Origin: VBCG01 sp044226535
Lineage (GTDB): Bacteria; Pseudomonadota; Gammaproteobacteria; Burkholderiales; Casimicrobiaceae
Length of the DNA stretch: 64,000 bases
Direction of reading: 5' to 3'
Assembly (NCBI GenBank): GCA_044226535.1
Contig: JBGAGT010000002.1
Coordinates: 269,630-333,629 of the forward strand
Shown piece by piece: positions 18,937 to 28,402 of the stretch (positions within the stretch are counted from its first letter, which is position 1; the number at the start of each line of letters is the position of its first letter). Made by a program: the position numbers and the translations under genes. The notes beneath the pieces were generated by a model. The model ran no database searches. It was not told where the DNA came from and was given only the letters and a program-made list of their open reading frames with translations.

Positions 18937-19329
18937 GTGAAACTCCTCGAACGCGTACTCAACCCCCGCGAGATCCGCCGCCGCCTGGGACTCAACCAAG
19001 AGCAGTTCTGGACGCAGATCGGCGTGACGCAAAGCGGCGGCTCGCGCTACGAGAGCGGGCGCGAGATGCCCAAGCCGGTGCGCGAGCTCCTGCGCCTCGT
19101 GCACGTGGAGCAGGTGGACCTGTCGCAGGTGAAGCGCTCGGACTTCGAGATCATCGCCTACCTGCGCGAGTCGCATCCCGACCTGTACCGCAGCCTGCGG
19201 CGCGCCGTGCGCAACCGCCACCGCCCGCCGGCCGAAGCCTCCACGCACACCCTGGCCGGCCTCGACGGCGACGACGCGGAGTTCGAACCCCAGCCCCAGC
19301 CCCAGCCCGAACGCAACGCGGGGGATTGA
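18937..19329 (+). CDS. Small helix-turn-helix protein upstream of ppsA
   Basis: A 130-residue protein. An XRE-like HTH spans about residues 10-55 (REIRRRLGLNQEQFWTQIGV, SGGSRYESGREMPKPV). A helical region with ARG-rich patches follows, then a repetitive Pro-Gln tail (PQPQPQPE). The GTG at 18937 is chosen because the homologous-looking sequence starts there; the frame is open further upstream without similarity. It precedes ppsA in the same direction and may regulate it. DNA-binding is inferred from the fold. Confidence 0.75.
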   Translation: MKLLERVLNPREIRRRLGLNQEQFWTQIGVTQSGGSRYESGREMPKPVRELLRLVHVEQVDLSQVKRSDFEIIAYLRESHPDLYRSLRRAVRNRHRPPAEASTHTLAGLDGDDAEFEPQPQPQPERNAGD

Positions 19330-19442
19330 CCGTCACGGTCGATCGCGGGATGGCGGCAGCAGCGTCGCGCGCGACGAGCTTGCGCCCGCGTGTCCTGCCC
19401 CCGCCGTTTTTGTGCGCTGCAAGAGAAGCTCCCCGCGACAGG

Positions 19443-19448
19443 TAAAAT
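19443..19448 (+). promoter_or_regulatory. Candidate ppsA -10 element
   Basis: TAAAAT in a GC-rich stretch, 59 bp before the ppsA ATG, preceded by GACAGG. The best -35 candidate (TGCAAG at 19418) is at a long 19-bp spacing, so only the -10 is offered. Confidence 0.3.
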
Positions 19449-19507
19449 GCCCCGAACCGCGCGGGGCCCGGCCACGCGCATCCGACATGGGCTTCGGGGG
19501 ATACGGG

Positions 19508-21886
<2,379 letters not shown>

Positions 21887-21898
21887 ACCGCCCGCACG

Positions 21899-21922
21899 GC
21901 CATCGTCCATCCGGGCGATGGC
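21899..21922 (+). terminator. Hairpin downstream of ppsA
   Basis: GCCATCG (21899-21905) pairs with CGATGGC (21916-21922) across a 10-nt loop, 12 bp after the ppsA stop. The flanks extend the pairing with GCACG/CACGG. No T-run follows, so it is either a weak terminator or a 3'-end stabiliser. Confidence 0.4.
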
Positions 21923-21953
21923 ACGGCCCGCAGGGGCACGCGATGCTTGCGGC

Positions 21954-22466
21954 ATGCACCGACCCCCGCCGCTGCGCGTCGACCTCGCGCCTTCGCGCAG
22001 CCTTCGGGCGTTCGTCGTGCTGACGCACGGCGCGACGCTTGCGATCGTGCCGTTCCTTCCGCTTGGCCTGCTGGGGCAGGCCTCGCTGGCGCTGCTGGTG
22101 ATCGCGCTGGGGCTCAAGGCCTGGCAGCGCGAGCTGCCCGCCGCGCTGGTCGTGCGCCTCGACGGCACGCTCGCCTTGCTGGGGCGCGACGGCAGCTCGA
22201 CCGAGGCCACGCTGCGCAACGGCGGTTATTGCAGCCCGGCGCTGGTGTCCATCGTCTACCGGCCGCTGGGGATGCCGCGATGGCGGCCTTCGCGGGTCCT
22301 CGCCGTGTTGCCGGACATGGTGGCCGCCGACGAGCATCGGCGGCTGCGCGTGTGGCTCGGCTACTCGAGGAGCGACGACGACGCCGGCGAGCCCGCGAGC
22401 CAGGCCCGCGCGTCGAACAACGCGGCGCTGTCGGCCTTGGACTGTCGCGCGATCAGGTCGAGGTAA
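21954..22466 (+). CDS. YgfX/CptA-like membrane protein
   Basis: A 170-residue protein. The N-terminus starts with LRVDLAPSRSLRAF and is followed by two closely spaced hydrophobic helices (about residues 19-50), then a basic soluble part containing RRLRVWLGYSR. This is the architecture of the YgfX family, inner-membrane proteins studied as toxin components or succinate-dehydrogenase-related factors in E. coli. No SdhE/YgfY partner is nearby. The last 106 bp overlap the 3' end of the convergent SDR gene, so the C-terminal 35 residues are unlikely to be conserved. Confidence 0.6.
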   Translation: MHRPPPLRVDLAPSRSLRAFVVLTHGATLAIVPFLPLGLLGQASLALLVIALGLKAWQRELPAALVVRLDGTLALLGRDGSSTEATLRNGGYCSPALVSIVYRPLGMPRWRPSRVLAVLPDMVAADEHRRLRVWLGYSRSDDDAGEPASQARASNNAALSALDCRAIRSR

Positions 22467-23164
22467 AGCGGCACGAGGCGCTCCGGCTCGGGGAGTGCGA
22501 GGCGATCCTCGGCGGGGTGCGACTGCCCGCGCAGGGGGCTGCGGATCGGGCCTGGCACCACGGCGTTGACGCGCAGGTTGGCGCGGTTTTCCCACTCGTC
22601 GGCGAGCTCGCGGCACAGCGCCGCCACGCCGGCCTTGGTGACCGCGTAGCCGCCCCAGTAGGCGCGCGGCTCGATGCCGCGATCGTCGAGGGTGAACACC
22701 ACGCTCGCGTCGGGCGCCCGCGAGAGCAGCGGCATCAGCGCGCGGGTGAGGCCCATCGGTGCCGCGACATTGACGCGCAGCAGCGCGAGCCAGTTGTCGA
22801 AGGACTGGTGCTCGATGGGCCCCAGCGAGCCCAGCATCGCCGCGGTGTGCACGATGGCGTCGAGGCGCTTGAACTGCGCTTCCAGCGCGCTCGCCACGTT
22901 GGCGAAATCGGAAGCCTCGGCCTTGGCGAAGTCGAGCGGCAGGATCACCGGCTCGGCATGGCCCGCGCCGACGATCTCGTCGTACAGGGATTCGAGCTTG
23001 CGCACGATGCGGCCGTGCAGCACCACCGTCGCGCCGGCCGCCGCGCAGGCGCGGGCGAGGGGGGCGCCGAGGCCGCCGGTGGCGCCGGTGACGAAAATCA
23101 CGCGCCCAGCGAGCTCGGGCGCGGCAGCCGTACGGGAGGTGGTGGGTGGAAGGGCAGCGCTCAT
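22361..23164 (-). CDS. SDR-family oxidoreductase, YciK-like
   Basis: A 267-residue Rossmann-fold protein. It has the nucleotide-binding FVTGATGGLGAPLA and the catalytic YAVTK motif (WGGYAVTKAG). The position expected for the catalytic Ser, 13 residues before the Tyr, is Asp (FTLDDRGIEPRAYWGGY). YciK homologues have SSS at this place. The substrate is unknown. Its 3' end runs under the convergent YgfX-like gene. It is followed on the other strand by a tRNA gene promoter. Confidence 0.85.
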   Translation of the reverse strand: MSAALPPTTSRTAAAPELAGRVIFVTGATGGLGAPLARACAAAGATVVLHGRIVRKLESLYDEIVGAGHAEPVILPLDFAKAEASDFANVASALEAQFKRLDAIVHTAAMLGSLGPIEHQSFDNWLALLRVNVAAPMGLTRALMPLLSRAPDASVVFTLDDRGIEPRAYWGGYAVTKAGVAALCRELADEWENRANLRVNAVVPGPIRSPLRGQSHPAEDRLALPEPERLVPLYLDLIARQSKADSAALFDARAWLAGSPASSSLLE

Positions 23165-23205
23165 GGCGTTGCGATCATAGCCGTACCGCCCATGTATTCA
23201 GCGGT

Positions 23206-23235
23206 TTGCAGCGCGTTCCCGCGTTCGCGTATAAT
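23206..23235 (+). promoter_or_regulatory. Sigma-70 promoter of the tRNA operon
   Basis: TTGCAG (23206-23211) and a perfect TATAAT (23230-23235) are separated by 18 bp. Transcription would begin around 23242, eight bases before the mature tRNA-Ala 5' end. It is the clearest housekeeping promoter in the window. Confidence 0.8.
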
Positions 23236-23249
23236 CGCAAATTCGCCGT

Positions 23250-23325
<76 letters not shown>

Positions 23326-23390
23326 ATCGCTTTACCGCGCGGGAAATCTCAGGCCCGCCACAGAAGTAGGTCGAGCAGCACGTAAGCTAG

Positions 23391-23466
23391 GTCCCCATCG
23401 TCTAGAGGCCTAGGACACTGCCCTTTCACGGCGGCGACAGGGGTTCGAATCCCCTTGGGGACGCCA
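23391..23466 (+). tRNA. tRNA-Glu (anticodon TTC)
   Basis: A 76-nt cloverleaf with encoded CCA. The acceptor stem is GTCCCCA/TGGGGAC and the anticodon loop CTTTCAC gives TTC. The T-arm is GGGGTTCGAATCCCC. It lies 65 bp after tRNA-Ala and is presumably processed from the same transcript. Confidence 0.97.
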
Positions 23467-23485
23467 ACCAAATCGATTGGTTGGC
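23463..23485 (+). terminator. Terminator hairpin overlapping the tRNA-Glu 3' end
   Basis: GCCAACCAA (23463-23471) pairs perfectly with TTGGTTGGC (23477-23485) around the loop ATCGA, followed by TTCATCC. The left arm begins at the discriminator base and CCA of tRNA-Glu, so the mature tRNA end and the terminator stem share four bases. Confidence 0.65.
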
Positions 23486-23532
23486 TTCATCCTGGTACCG
23501 AAGAAATCCGGGGTGCCGAAAAATCCGTCGCG

Positions 23533-24420
23533 TTACATCTGCGTGACCGCATAGCCGTCGCTTGCAAGCATGCGCAAGAGATTGTCCGGCCCGACGGTAT
23601 GCGCGGCTCCCACGACCACGAACACGGGTTTGCCTCCGAGGCCGAGCCTGGCCTCGAGCAGGCCGGCCCAGCGAGCGTTTCGCCTGGCGACGATCGCAGC
23701 GTATAGCTCGGGGCTGCCACGGAACTGAAGGGCCGGCGAGTCGACCTCCCCGGTTCGCCAGGCAAGCACCGCTGCGGCGCGTGCCTGCTCGCGTTCAGGC
23801 GCTGGCCGGGATGCCGAACGTGCCGAACTCATCAGCCATTCGACCTCCAGGGCCCGGGGAAGATCGCCAAACAGCTCGAGCTGTTCGGCAAGCCTTTCGA
23901 CGGGTGTAACGGTGAGGTGCCGCGCCTTCGCCAGGCGCAGGAACTGGGCAATCTCCTGCTGCTGCGGGTCGCAACCGAGGGTCCTGTTCGTGACGTCGAT
24001 CAGCGTGAGCGCAGCGTACCAGGGGCGCATTCGCTGCAACGCGTTGGCATCGACGGACAGGTTGTCCAGAGCGTCCGCAACCTTCCGGGCCTCGCCCTTA
24101 TCGAGAACGCCGGCCAAATTTTTCGATGCAGGCAGGAGCGCGTATTGCCGCGCAAGCGCTTGGGCGGTCTGGGGATCGGACGCGTCATTTCCCTCCACGA
24201 CCAACTCTCCAGACGCGTCGAATGCGCGGTACAGCGGTGCCGGCAGCGGCAGGTCGGAAGGCGTCAAGAGCCCGGTGTCACCGGCGACAAACATCACCCG
24301 CGTTGGAGAAGTCACCTTCCACAGCAACGTCCTGGAGCTCGCTTGCGCCTGGGCAGTGCCTGCCGACGATGCGCATAGCGCGAGCACGAGGATCGACCAA
24401 CGGACGAGGGCAGCGAACAT
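23533..24420 (-). CDS. TraB/GumN family protein with signal peptide
   Basis: A 295-residue exported protein. The first 25 residues are a signal peptide (WSILVLALCASSAGTAQAQA). The mature part matches the GumN/TraB pattern, with an opening LLWKVTSPTRVMFVAGDTGL, an early Glu in VVEGNDASD and the terminal FVVVGAAHTVGPDNLLRML. This family has a putative metal-peptidase-like fold (related to Tiki proteases) with unproven activity. ATG 24420 starts the signal peptide directly; 24438 is an in-frame alternative. Base composition is lower in GC than the flanking genes. Confidence 0.8.
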   Translation of the reverse strand: MFAALVRWSILVLALCASSAGTAQAQASSRTLLWKVTSPTRVMFVAGDTGLLTPSDLPLPAPLYRAFDASGELVVEGNDASDPQTAQALARQYALLPASKNLAGVLDKGEARKVADALDNLSVDANALQRMRPWYAALTLIDVTNRTLGCDPQQQEIAQFLRLAKARHLTVTPVERLAEQLELFGDLPRALEVEWLMSSARSASRPAPEREQARAAAVLAWRTGEVDSPALQFRGSPELYAAIVARRNARWAGLLEARLGLGGKPVFVVVGAAHTVGPDNLLRMLASDGYAVTQM

Positions 24421-24531
24421 GCTTGAACTATATGCCATTGCACGCTCTGCAATGTGTCGCGGCGTTATCTCGGGCGACTGAGCGGCGCGGCTCGCTACCG
24501 ACCCCGGTAGCCGATCGAGTGTTGCCACGCG

Positions 24532-25047
24532 CTAGTCCAAAGCTGCCGAGGCGAGAAGCCCATCGAGTTGCTCGAACGTCTCGTCGCTCCAACTGATGCT
24601 CTGGGAGGCGATGGCGTCGTCGAGGGCTTCCTTCGAGGGATAGCGTTCGCGAACGACGAGCTGCGTCTGTCCAGCTCGCTCCTCGAACGTGACCGTCGTG
24701 ACCGGCCCGGTGCCTCCCGCTTCTTCGTTGGTCCAGACGAGGCGTGAAGGCGGCGTCACCTCGAGATACCGGCCGTGGAACGCCATCGGCTCCGGGGCGG
24801 AAGGGTGGCGGAACACGAGGCGGTAGCCGCCACCCACGCGAACGTCGAGTTCGCAGGAGAGCAGCTCCAGGCCCGACGACTTCGGGACCCACCAACGTTG
24901 GAACACCTCGGCTTCGGTCCACGCCCGGAACACGATGCCAGGCGGGGCGTCGATGGTGCGCGTGACGACGAGCTCCCGATCGGACGCACGCTCCACGGAC
25001 ATCCGATGCTTCACCTCTCCTGCCTGGTTGCTTCTTCCTGCGCTCAT
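24532..25047 (-). CDS. SRPBCC (AHSA1/START-like) family protein
   Basis: A 171-residue protein with a hydrophobic ligand cavity fold. Signature segments are TRTIDAPPGIVFRAWTEAE, QRWWVPKSSGLELLSCELDV and the GGGYRLVFRHP strand. It starts 4 bp inside the end of the ArsR-type gene, so the two are translationally coupled. ArsR-SRPBCC pairs are common and are thought to respond to small hydrophobic compounds; the ligand here is unknown. Confidence 0.88.
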   Translation of the reverse strand: MSAGRSNQAGEVKHRMSVERASDRELVVTRTIDAPPGIVFRAWTEAEVFQRWWVPKSSGLELLSCELDVRVGGGYRLVFRHPSAPEPMAFHGRYLEVTPPSRLVWTNEEAGGTGPVTTVTFEERAGQTQLVVRERYPSKEALDDAIASQSISWSDETFEQLDGLLASAALD

Positions 25048-25388
25048 CGACGTTCCTTCCGCTTCAAGTCCTCGACAACCTCGTCCAATTGGTCGAACCG
25101 CGCGTGCCAGAGCTGGCGATAGCGCTCGATCCACAGCTCCTCTTCCTTCAGCCGGCGCGGCCCCAGCCGGCAGGTGCGCACGCGCCCGATCTTCTCGGTG
25201 GTGACGAGCCCGGCCCGCTCCAGCACGCCGATGTGCTTCTTCATGCCCGTGACGGTCATGTGGAACTTGTCGGCAAGGGCCGTAATCGAGGCGTCTGCGC
25301 TCCCGAGTTGTGCGAGGACGCCGCGCCGGGTGGCGTCCGAGAGGGCGGCGAAGGAAGCGTCGAGGCGGCCTTCCATATACTGAACCAT
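25044..25388 (-). CDS. ArsR-family winged-helix regulator
   Basis: A 114-residue DNA-binding protein. The HTH core reads FAALSDATRRGVLAQLGSAD, ITALADKFHMTVTGMKKHI and VLERAGLVTTEKIGR. The metal-binding Cys box of ArsR/SmtB is absent, as in the SRPBCC-linked subgroup. The ATG at 25388 lies within a perfect 12-bp inverted repeat, strongly suggesting autorepression. The downstream SRPBCC gene overlaps by ATGA. Confidence 0.9.
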   Translation of the reverse strand: MVQYMEGRLDASFAALSDATRRGVLAQLGSADASITALADKFHMTVTGMKKHIGVLERAGLVTTEKIGRVRTCRLGPRRLKEEELWIERYRQLWHARFDQLDEVVEDLKRKERR

Positions 25389-25401
25389 GTGGTTCAGTAT
25401 A
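25376..25401. promoter_or_regulatory. Perfect inverted repeat covering the arsR-type start codon (operator)
   Basis: TATACTGAACCA (25376-25387) and TGGTTCAGTATA (25390-25401) form a perfect 12-bp inverted repeat with a 2-bp centre. The regulator's ATG (minus strand, 25388-25386) is inside it. The mRNA would also carry the repeat, so the protein could block transcription initiation, and the RNA hairpin could occlude translation. Confidence 0.75.
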
Positions 25402-25531
25402 GCAACCATTCGAGCGGTTTGCAAGAGCAGGGCGCGCGCGAGATCGAGCCACGCGCTGCAGCCTGTATTTCGCAATCCAACGACTTTGCGCTACGTTCTG
25501 CACTCCCCCGACTTCATGCCCGTCCCCGCCA

Positions 25532-26365
25532 ATGTCCACCTCCCCGATCGCCACCCGCTTCTCCATGCAAGGCCTGCGCGCGCTGGTCACCGGCGGCAGC
25601 GTCAGCATCGGCCGGGCGATCGTGCTCGCCTTTGCCGATGCGGGGGCCGATGTGGCGATACACCATGCGCAGGCGGCGGACGACGCTTTCGGCAAGCACG
25701 ATGCTGCCGAGGGGACGGCCAACGAGGTGCGCGACCGCGGTCGCAAGGCGGTGACCATCGAAGCCGACTTCGCGAAGCCCGGCGAAGGTCGCCGCACGGT
25801 GGAGGAGGCCGCGAAGTCGCTGGGTGGCGTGGACGTGCTGGTGGTCTGCGCGTCGATCCAGTACCGCACGCCCTTCCTCGAGGTGACGCCCGAGCAGGTA
25901 CAGCGCCAGGTGCAGATCAACTTCAACGCGACCATCGAGCTCTTGCAGGCTGCGCTCCCACCGATGAAGGCACGCGGCTTCGGCCGGGTGGTGACCATCG
26001 GCAGCATCAACGAGACCACGCCGGAGGAGGCGCTGTCGGTGTATGCAGCGCTCAAGTCGGCGCAGCACAACCTCGCGAACAACCTGGCGCGGAGCTACGC
26101 GCCCTTCGGCGTCACGGTCAACAACCTCTCGCCGGGCCTCATCGCGACCGAGCGCAACCGCTGGCGACGCGACGATGCGGCGGCCTGGGCCGCGATCGAA
26201 CGGAGCTCGAGCCCCATGGGGCGCGCCGGCACGCCGGACGAGATCGCCTCGGCGGCGCTGCTGTTGTGTTCCGCGGCGGGAAGCTTCATCACCGGCGCCG
26301 ACCTGCAGGTCAACGGCGGCCGCCACCTGTACGACGGCAAGATCGGCGCATCGCCGGTAGCCTGA
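25532..26365 (+). CDS. SDR-family oxidoreductase
   Basis: A 277-residue short-chain dehydrogenase/reductase. The cofactor loop is LVTGGSVSIGRAIVLAF. The catalytic Ser, Tyr and Lys are in VTIGSINETTPEEALSVYAALKSAQ-like context (Ser in IGSIN, YAALK). The C-terminal SFITGADLQVNGGRHL is typical of classical SDRs. Asp/Ala after the second strand suggests NAD or NADP uncertain. It is 143 bp from the divergent ArsR operator and may be under it. Substrate unknown. Confidence 0.87.
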   Translation: MSTSPIATRFSMQGLRALVTGGSVSIGRAIVLAFADAGADVAIHHAQAADDAFGKHDAAEGTANEVRDRGRKAVTIEADFAKPGEGRRTVEEAAKSLGGVDVLVVCASIQYRTPFLEVTPEQVQRQVQINFNATIELLQAALPPMKARGFGRVVTIGSINETTPEEALSVYAALKSAQHNLANNLARSYAPFGVTVNNLSPGLIATERNRWRRDDAAAWAAIERSSSPMGRAGTPDEIASAALLLCSAAGSFITGADLQVNGGRHLYDGKIGASPVA

Positions 26366-26405
26366 TGCAGCGCAGCGGGCTCCCTTTCGGGCTGCCGGCC
26401 CGCGG

Positions 26406-26768
26406 TCAGTCGCCAGCCTTGGACGGCGCGACCGGCTGGGGCGATCCCGGCTGCATGCTTCCCGGCGTCCCGTCGCCCCCCGTCTTCTGCGGGGTCTCGG
26501 GCGTCGCGCCGGGCGTGGGCCTCGGGAAGTTCTCGCCGGAGTCCGTGGTGTTGCCCCCCGCCGTCGAACCGGAGGCGCTGCCCGATTCGTTGGCGCCGGT
26601 GGTCATCGAGGCCTTTGGCGTGTCGGACCCGGTGGGGGAGATCGTCGCCGCGCCGGATGGCGGGGCGCTCGTGGATGACGGAGCAGGGGGCTCGGACTGC
26701 TTGCACGCGACGCCGGCGACAAGAATCGCCATCGCGGCGGCGGTGCAGCTGAGGCGCCAGGTCGACAT
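26406..26768 (-). CDS. Small exported Ser/Thr/Pro/Gly-rich protein, possible lipoprotein
   Basis: A 120-residue protein. An N-terminal hydrophobic segment ends at LVAGVACKQSE, where Cys could be lipidated, although the residue three before it (Gly) is not the usual Leu. The remainder is low complexity and probably disordered. GAGGGAA precedes the ATG at 26768. No function is recognised. Confidence 0.6.
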   Translation of the reverse strand: MSTWRLSCTAAAMAILVAGVACKQSEPPAPSSTSAPPSGAATISPTGSDTPKASMTTGANESGSASGSTAGGNTTDSGENFPRPTPGATPETPQKTGGDGTPGSMQPGSPQPVAPSKAGD

Positions 26769-26899
26769 GGTGTTTCCCTCGCTGAATGTTTGGGCAGCAT
26801 CGCAGGCGCCATGCCGCAGCGGCATCGGCTGCCGCCGCGTTCGGCTGTGGGACAGACGCCGAGGCGCGAAGCCGCGCACGGCCACGGTAACCGCCTCGA

Positions 26900-27472
26900 T
26901 CAGAACAGCGCGCGCCCGCTGGCCAGCGTCACCACGCCCAGCGCCGCGAAGAACAGCGCGGCGATGCTGCGCACCACGCGCAGCGACACCTTCTTCGCGG
27001 CGACGTCGCCGAGCAGCACTGCGGGCACGTCGGCGATGAGCATGCCGAGCGTCGTGCCGAGCACCACCGGCACGATGACGTCGAAGCGCGCGGCGAGCGC
27101 GGCCGTGGCGATCTGCGTCTTGTCGCCCATCTCGGCGAGGAAGAATGCGATGGTGGTGGTGCCGTAGACGCCGAGCTTCGAATGGGGCTCCAACGCGCCG
27201 TCGTCGGCCTTGTCGGGGACCAGCACCCAGGCGGCCATGGCGATGAAGCCCAAGCCGATCACCCAGCGCATGACGTCGGGGCCGAGCGTCTTGGCGATCC
27301 ACGCGCCGAGGAGCCCGGCGAGGGCGTGGTTCACCAGCGTGGCGGTGAGGATGCCGAGGATGATGGGCAGCGGGCGCTTGAAGCGCGCGGCGAGCAACAG
27401 CGCCAGCAATTGCGTCTTGTCGCCGATCTCGCCCAGGGCGACGATGCCGGTCGATACGAGGAAAGCTTCCAA
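26900..27472 (-). CDS. TMEM165/GDT1 (UPF0016) family manganese exporter
   Basis: A 190-residue membrane protein with six helices in two inverted repeats. Each repeat has the family motif E-x-G-D-K-T-Q: EIGDKTQ at residues 15-21 and EMGDKTQ at 114-120. Bacterial members (MneA) export Mn2+. The start is a TTG at 27472 with GGAG nine bases upstream; no ATG or GTG in frame precedes it. A yybP-ykoY riboswitch covers the leader, which supports a manganese role and predicts induction by Mn2+. Confidence 0.9.
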   Translation of the reverse strand: MEAFLVSTGIVALGEIGDKTQLLALLLAARFKRPLPIILGILTATLVNHALAGLLGAWIAKTLGPDVMRWVIGLGFIAMAAWVLVPDKADDGALEPHSKLGVYGTTTIAFFLAEMGDKTQIATAALAARFDVIVPVVLGTTLGMLIADVPAVLLGDVAAKKVSLRVVRSIAALFFAALGVVTLASGRALF

Positions 27473-27489
27473 CGGGGGACACTCCGGGG

Positions 27490-27641
27490 CCAGCGTTCAC
27501 CATGCGGGCACGTGTCCCAGGCCCGAGGCAGGACAGTGCCCGATGGTCTCGCCAAACCGAGGTCGCCCTTGCCATGGCCTCGCGGCCAAGCGTGTTGACG
27601 AAGGGCCCCTGCAGGCGCAGGGCGGCTACTCCCCAAAGAGT
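27490..27641 (-). promoter_or_regulatory. yybP-ykoY manganese riboswitch upstream of the GDT1-type exporter
   Basis: The minus-strand leader contains, in order, TTTGGGGAGTAGCC (27637-27624), CGTCAACACG (27600-27591), GGCAAGGGCGACC (27573-27561) and GCGAGACC (27552-27545). These are the conserved blocks of the yybP-ykoY aptamer. A strong hairpin follows (CGGGCAC...GTGCCCG, about 27542-27505) as a probable expression platform, just before the TTG start. A TAGAAT -10 is at 27653-27648. This class binds Mn2+ and commonly precedes manganese exporters. Confidence 0.88.
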
Positions 27642-27668
27642 GCGCGCATTCTACCAGACGCCGGGAGC

Positions 27669-27723
27669 CGTCATTCCCGCGCAGGCGGGCATCCATGCAT
27701 CCCCGCTTGCGCGGGGATGACGG
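27669..27723. repeat. Inverted pair of family A repeats
   Basis: GTCATTCCCGCGCAGGCGGG at 27670 is followed head-to-head by CATCCCCGCTTGCGCGGGGA and TGACGGG. Together they form a long palindromic unit between the riboswitch promoter and the 3' end of the response-regulator gene (27755). It could serve as a terminator for transcription arriving from the right. Confidence 0.75.
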
Positions 27724-27754
27724 GCCTGCGCCTCGCCGCGGGCCTGCGCCTCCC

Positions 27755-28402
27755 TCAGGGCTCGCTGCGCGACACGATGCCGTTGCGCTCGGCGATGCGA
27801 AGCATCTGCAGCGTGCTCGCGGCGCCGAGCTTCTTGCGGATCGCGGTCTGGTAGTTGGCGATGGTCTTGTAGTTGAGGCAGAGGCGCTCGGCGATCGCCG
27901 GCAGCGATTCGCCCTGCGCGAGCAGCCGCAGCACCTCGAACTCGCGCGCCGACAGCGACGACATGGCGTCGTCGCGCTGCGTGACCTTGTGCACGGCGAG
28001 GAGCTGCGCGACGTCGGGGCTCAGGAACACCTCGCCGCGCGCGACCGCCTCGATCGCCTGCACCAGCACGTCGGGTGCGCTGGCCTTGGTGATGTAGCCG
28101 CGCGCGCCTGCGGCGAACGCGCGCTCGGGAAAGATCGGCTCGTCGTGGATGCTGAACACCAGCACCTTGGCGGAGGCGTCGCGGTGCAGGATCCGCCGCG
28201 CCGCCTCGATGCCGCTGGTGTCGGGGAGCGAGATGTCCATCACCACCACGTCGGGTGAGTGGCTCACGAAAGCCTGGTAGGCCTCGCCCGCGCTCGAGGC
28301 CTCCGCGACGATGGTGATGCTGGGGGTTCGCTCGAGCAGGCGCCGGTAGCCTTCGCGGACGATGGCGTGGTCGTCGACGATGAGGACGCCGATGGGCTTC
28401 AT
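27755..28402 (-). CDS. NarL/FixJ-type response regulator (LuxR HTH)
   Basis: A 215-residue two-component output protein. The receiver domain (1-120) shows the acidic pair VDDH, the phospho-acceptor Asp in VVVMDISLPD and the Lys in GYITKAS. The LuxR-type HTH (about 148-205) reads LSAREFEVLRLLAQGESLPA then NYKTIANYQTAIRKKLGA. Its start overlaps the stop of the upstream sensor kinase by 4 bp (ATGA). It is probably phosphorylated by that kinase. Confidence 0.93.
   Translation of the reverse strand: MKPIGVLIVDDHAIVREGYRRLLERTPSITIVAEASSAGEAYQAFVSHSPDVVVMDISLPDTSGIEAARRILHRDASAKVLVFSIHDEPIFPERAFAAGARGYITKASAPDVLVQAIEAVARGEVFLSPDVAQLLAVHKVTQRDDAMSSLSAREFEVLRLLAQGESLPAIAERLCLNYKTIANYQTAIRKKLGAASTLQMLRIAERNGIVSRSEP

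Noticed and set aside
23391..26365. Genomic island inserted at tRNA-Glu
   Set aside because: The region after the tRNA has somewhat lower GC and accessory genes, but no integrase and no second copy of the tRNA 3' end was found.
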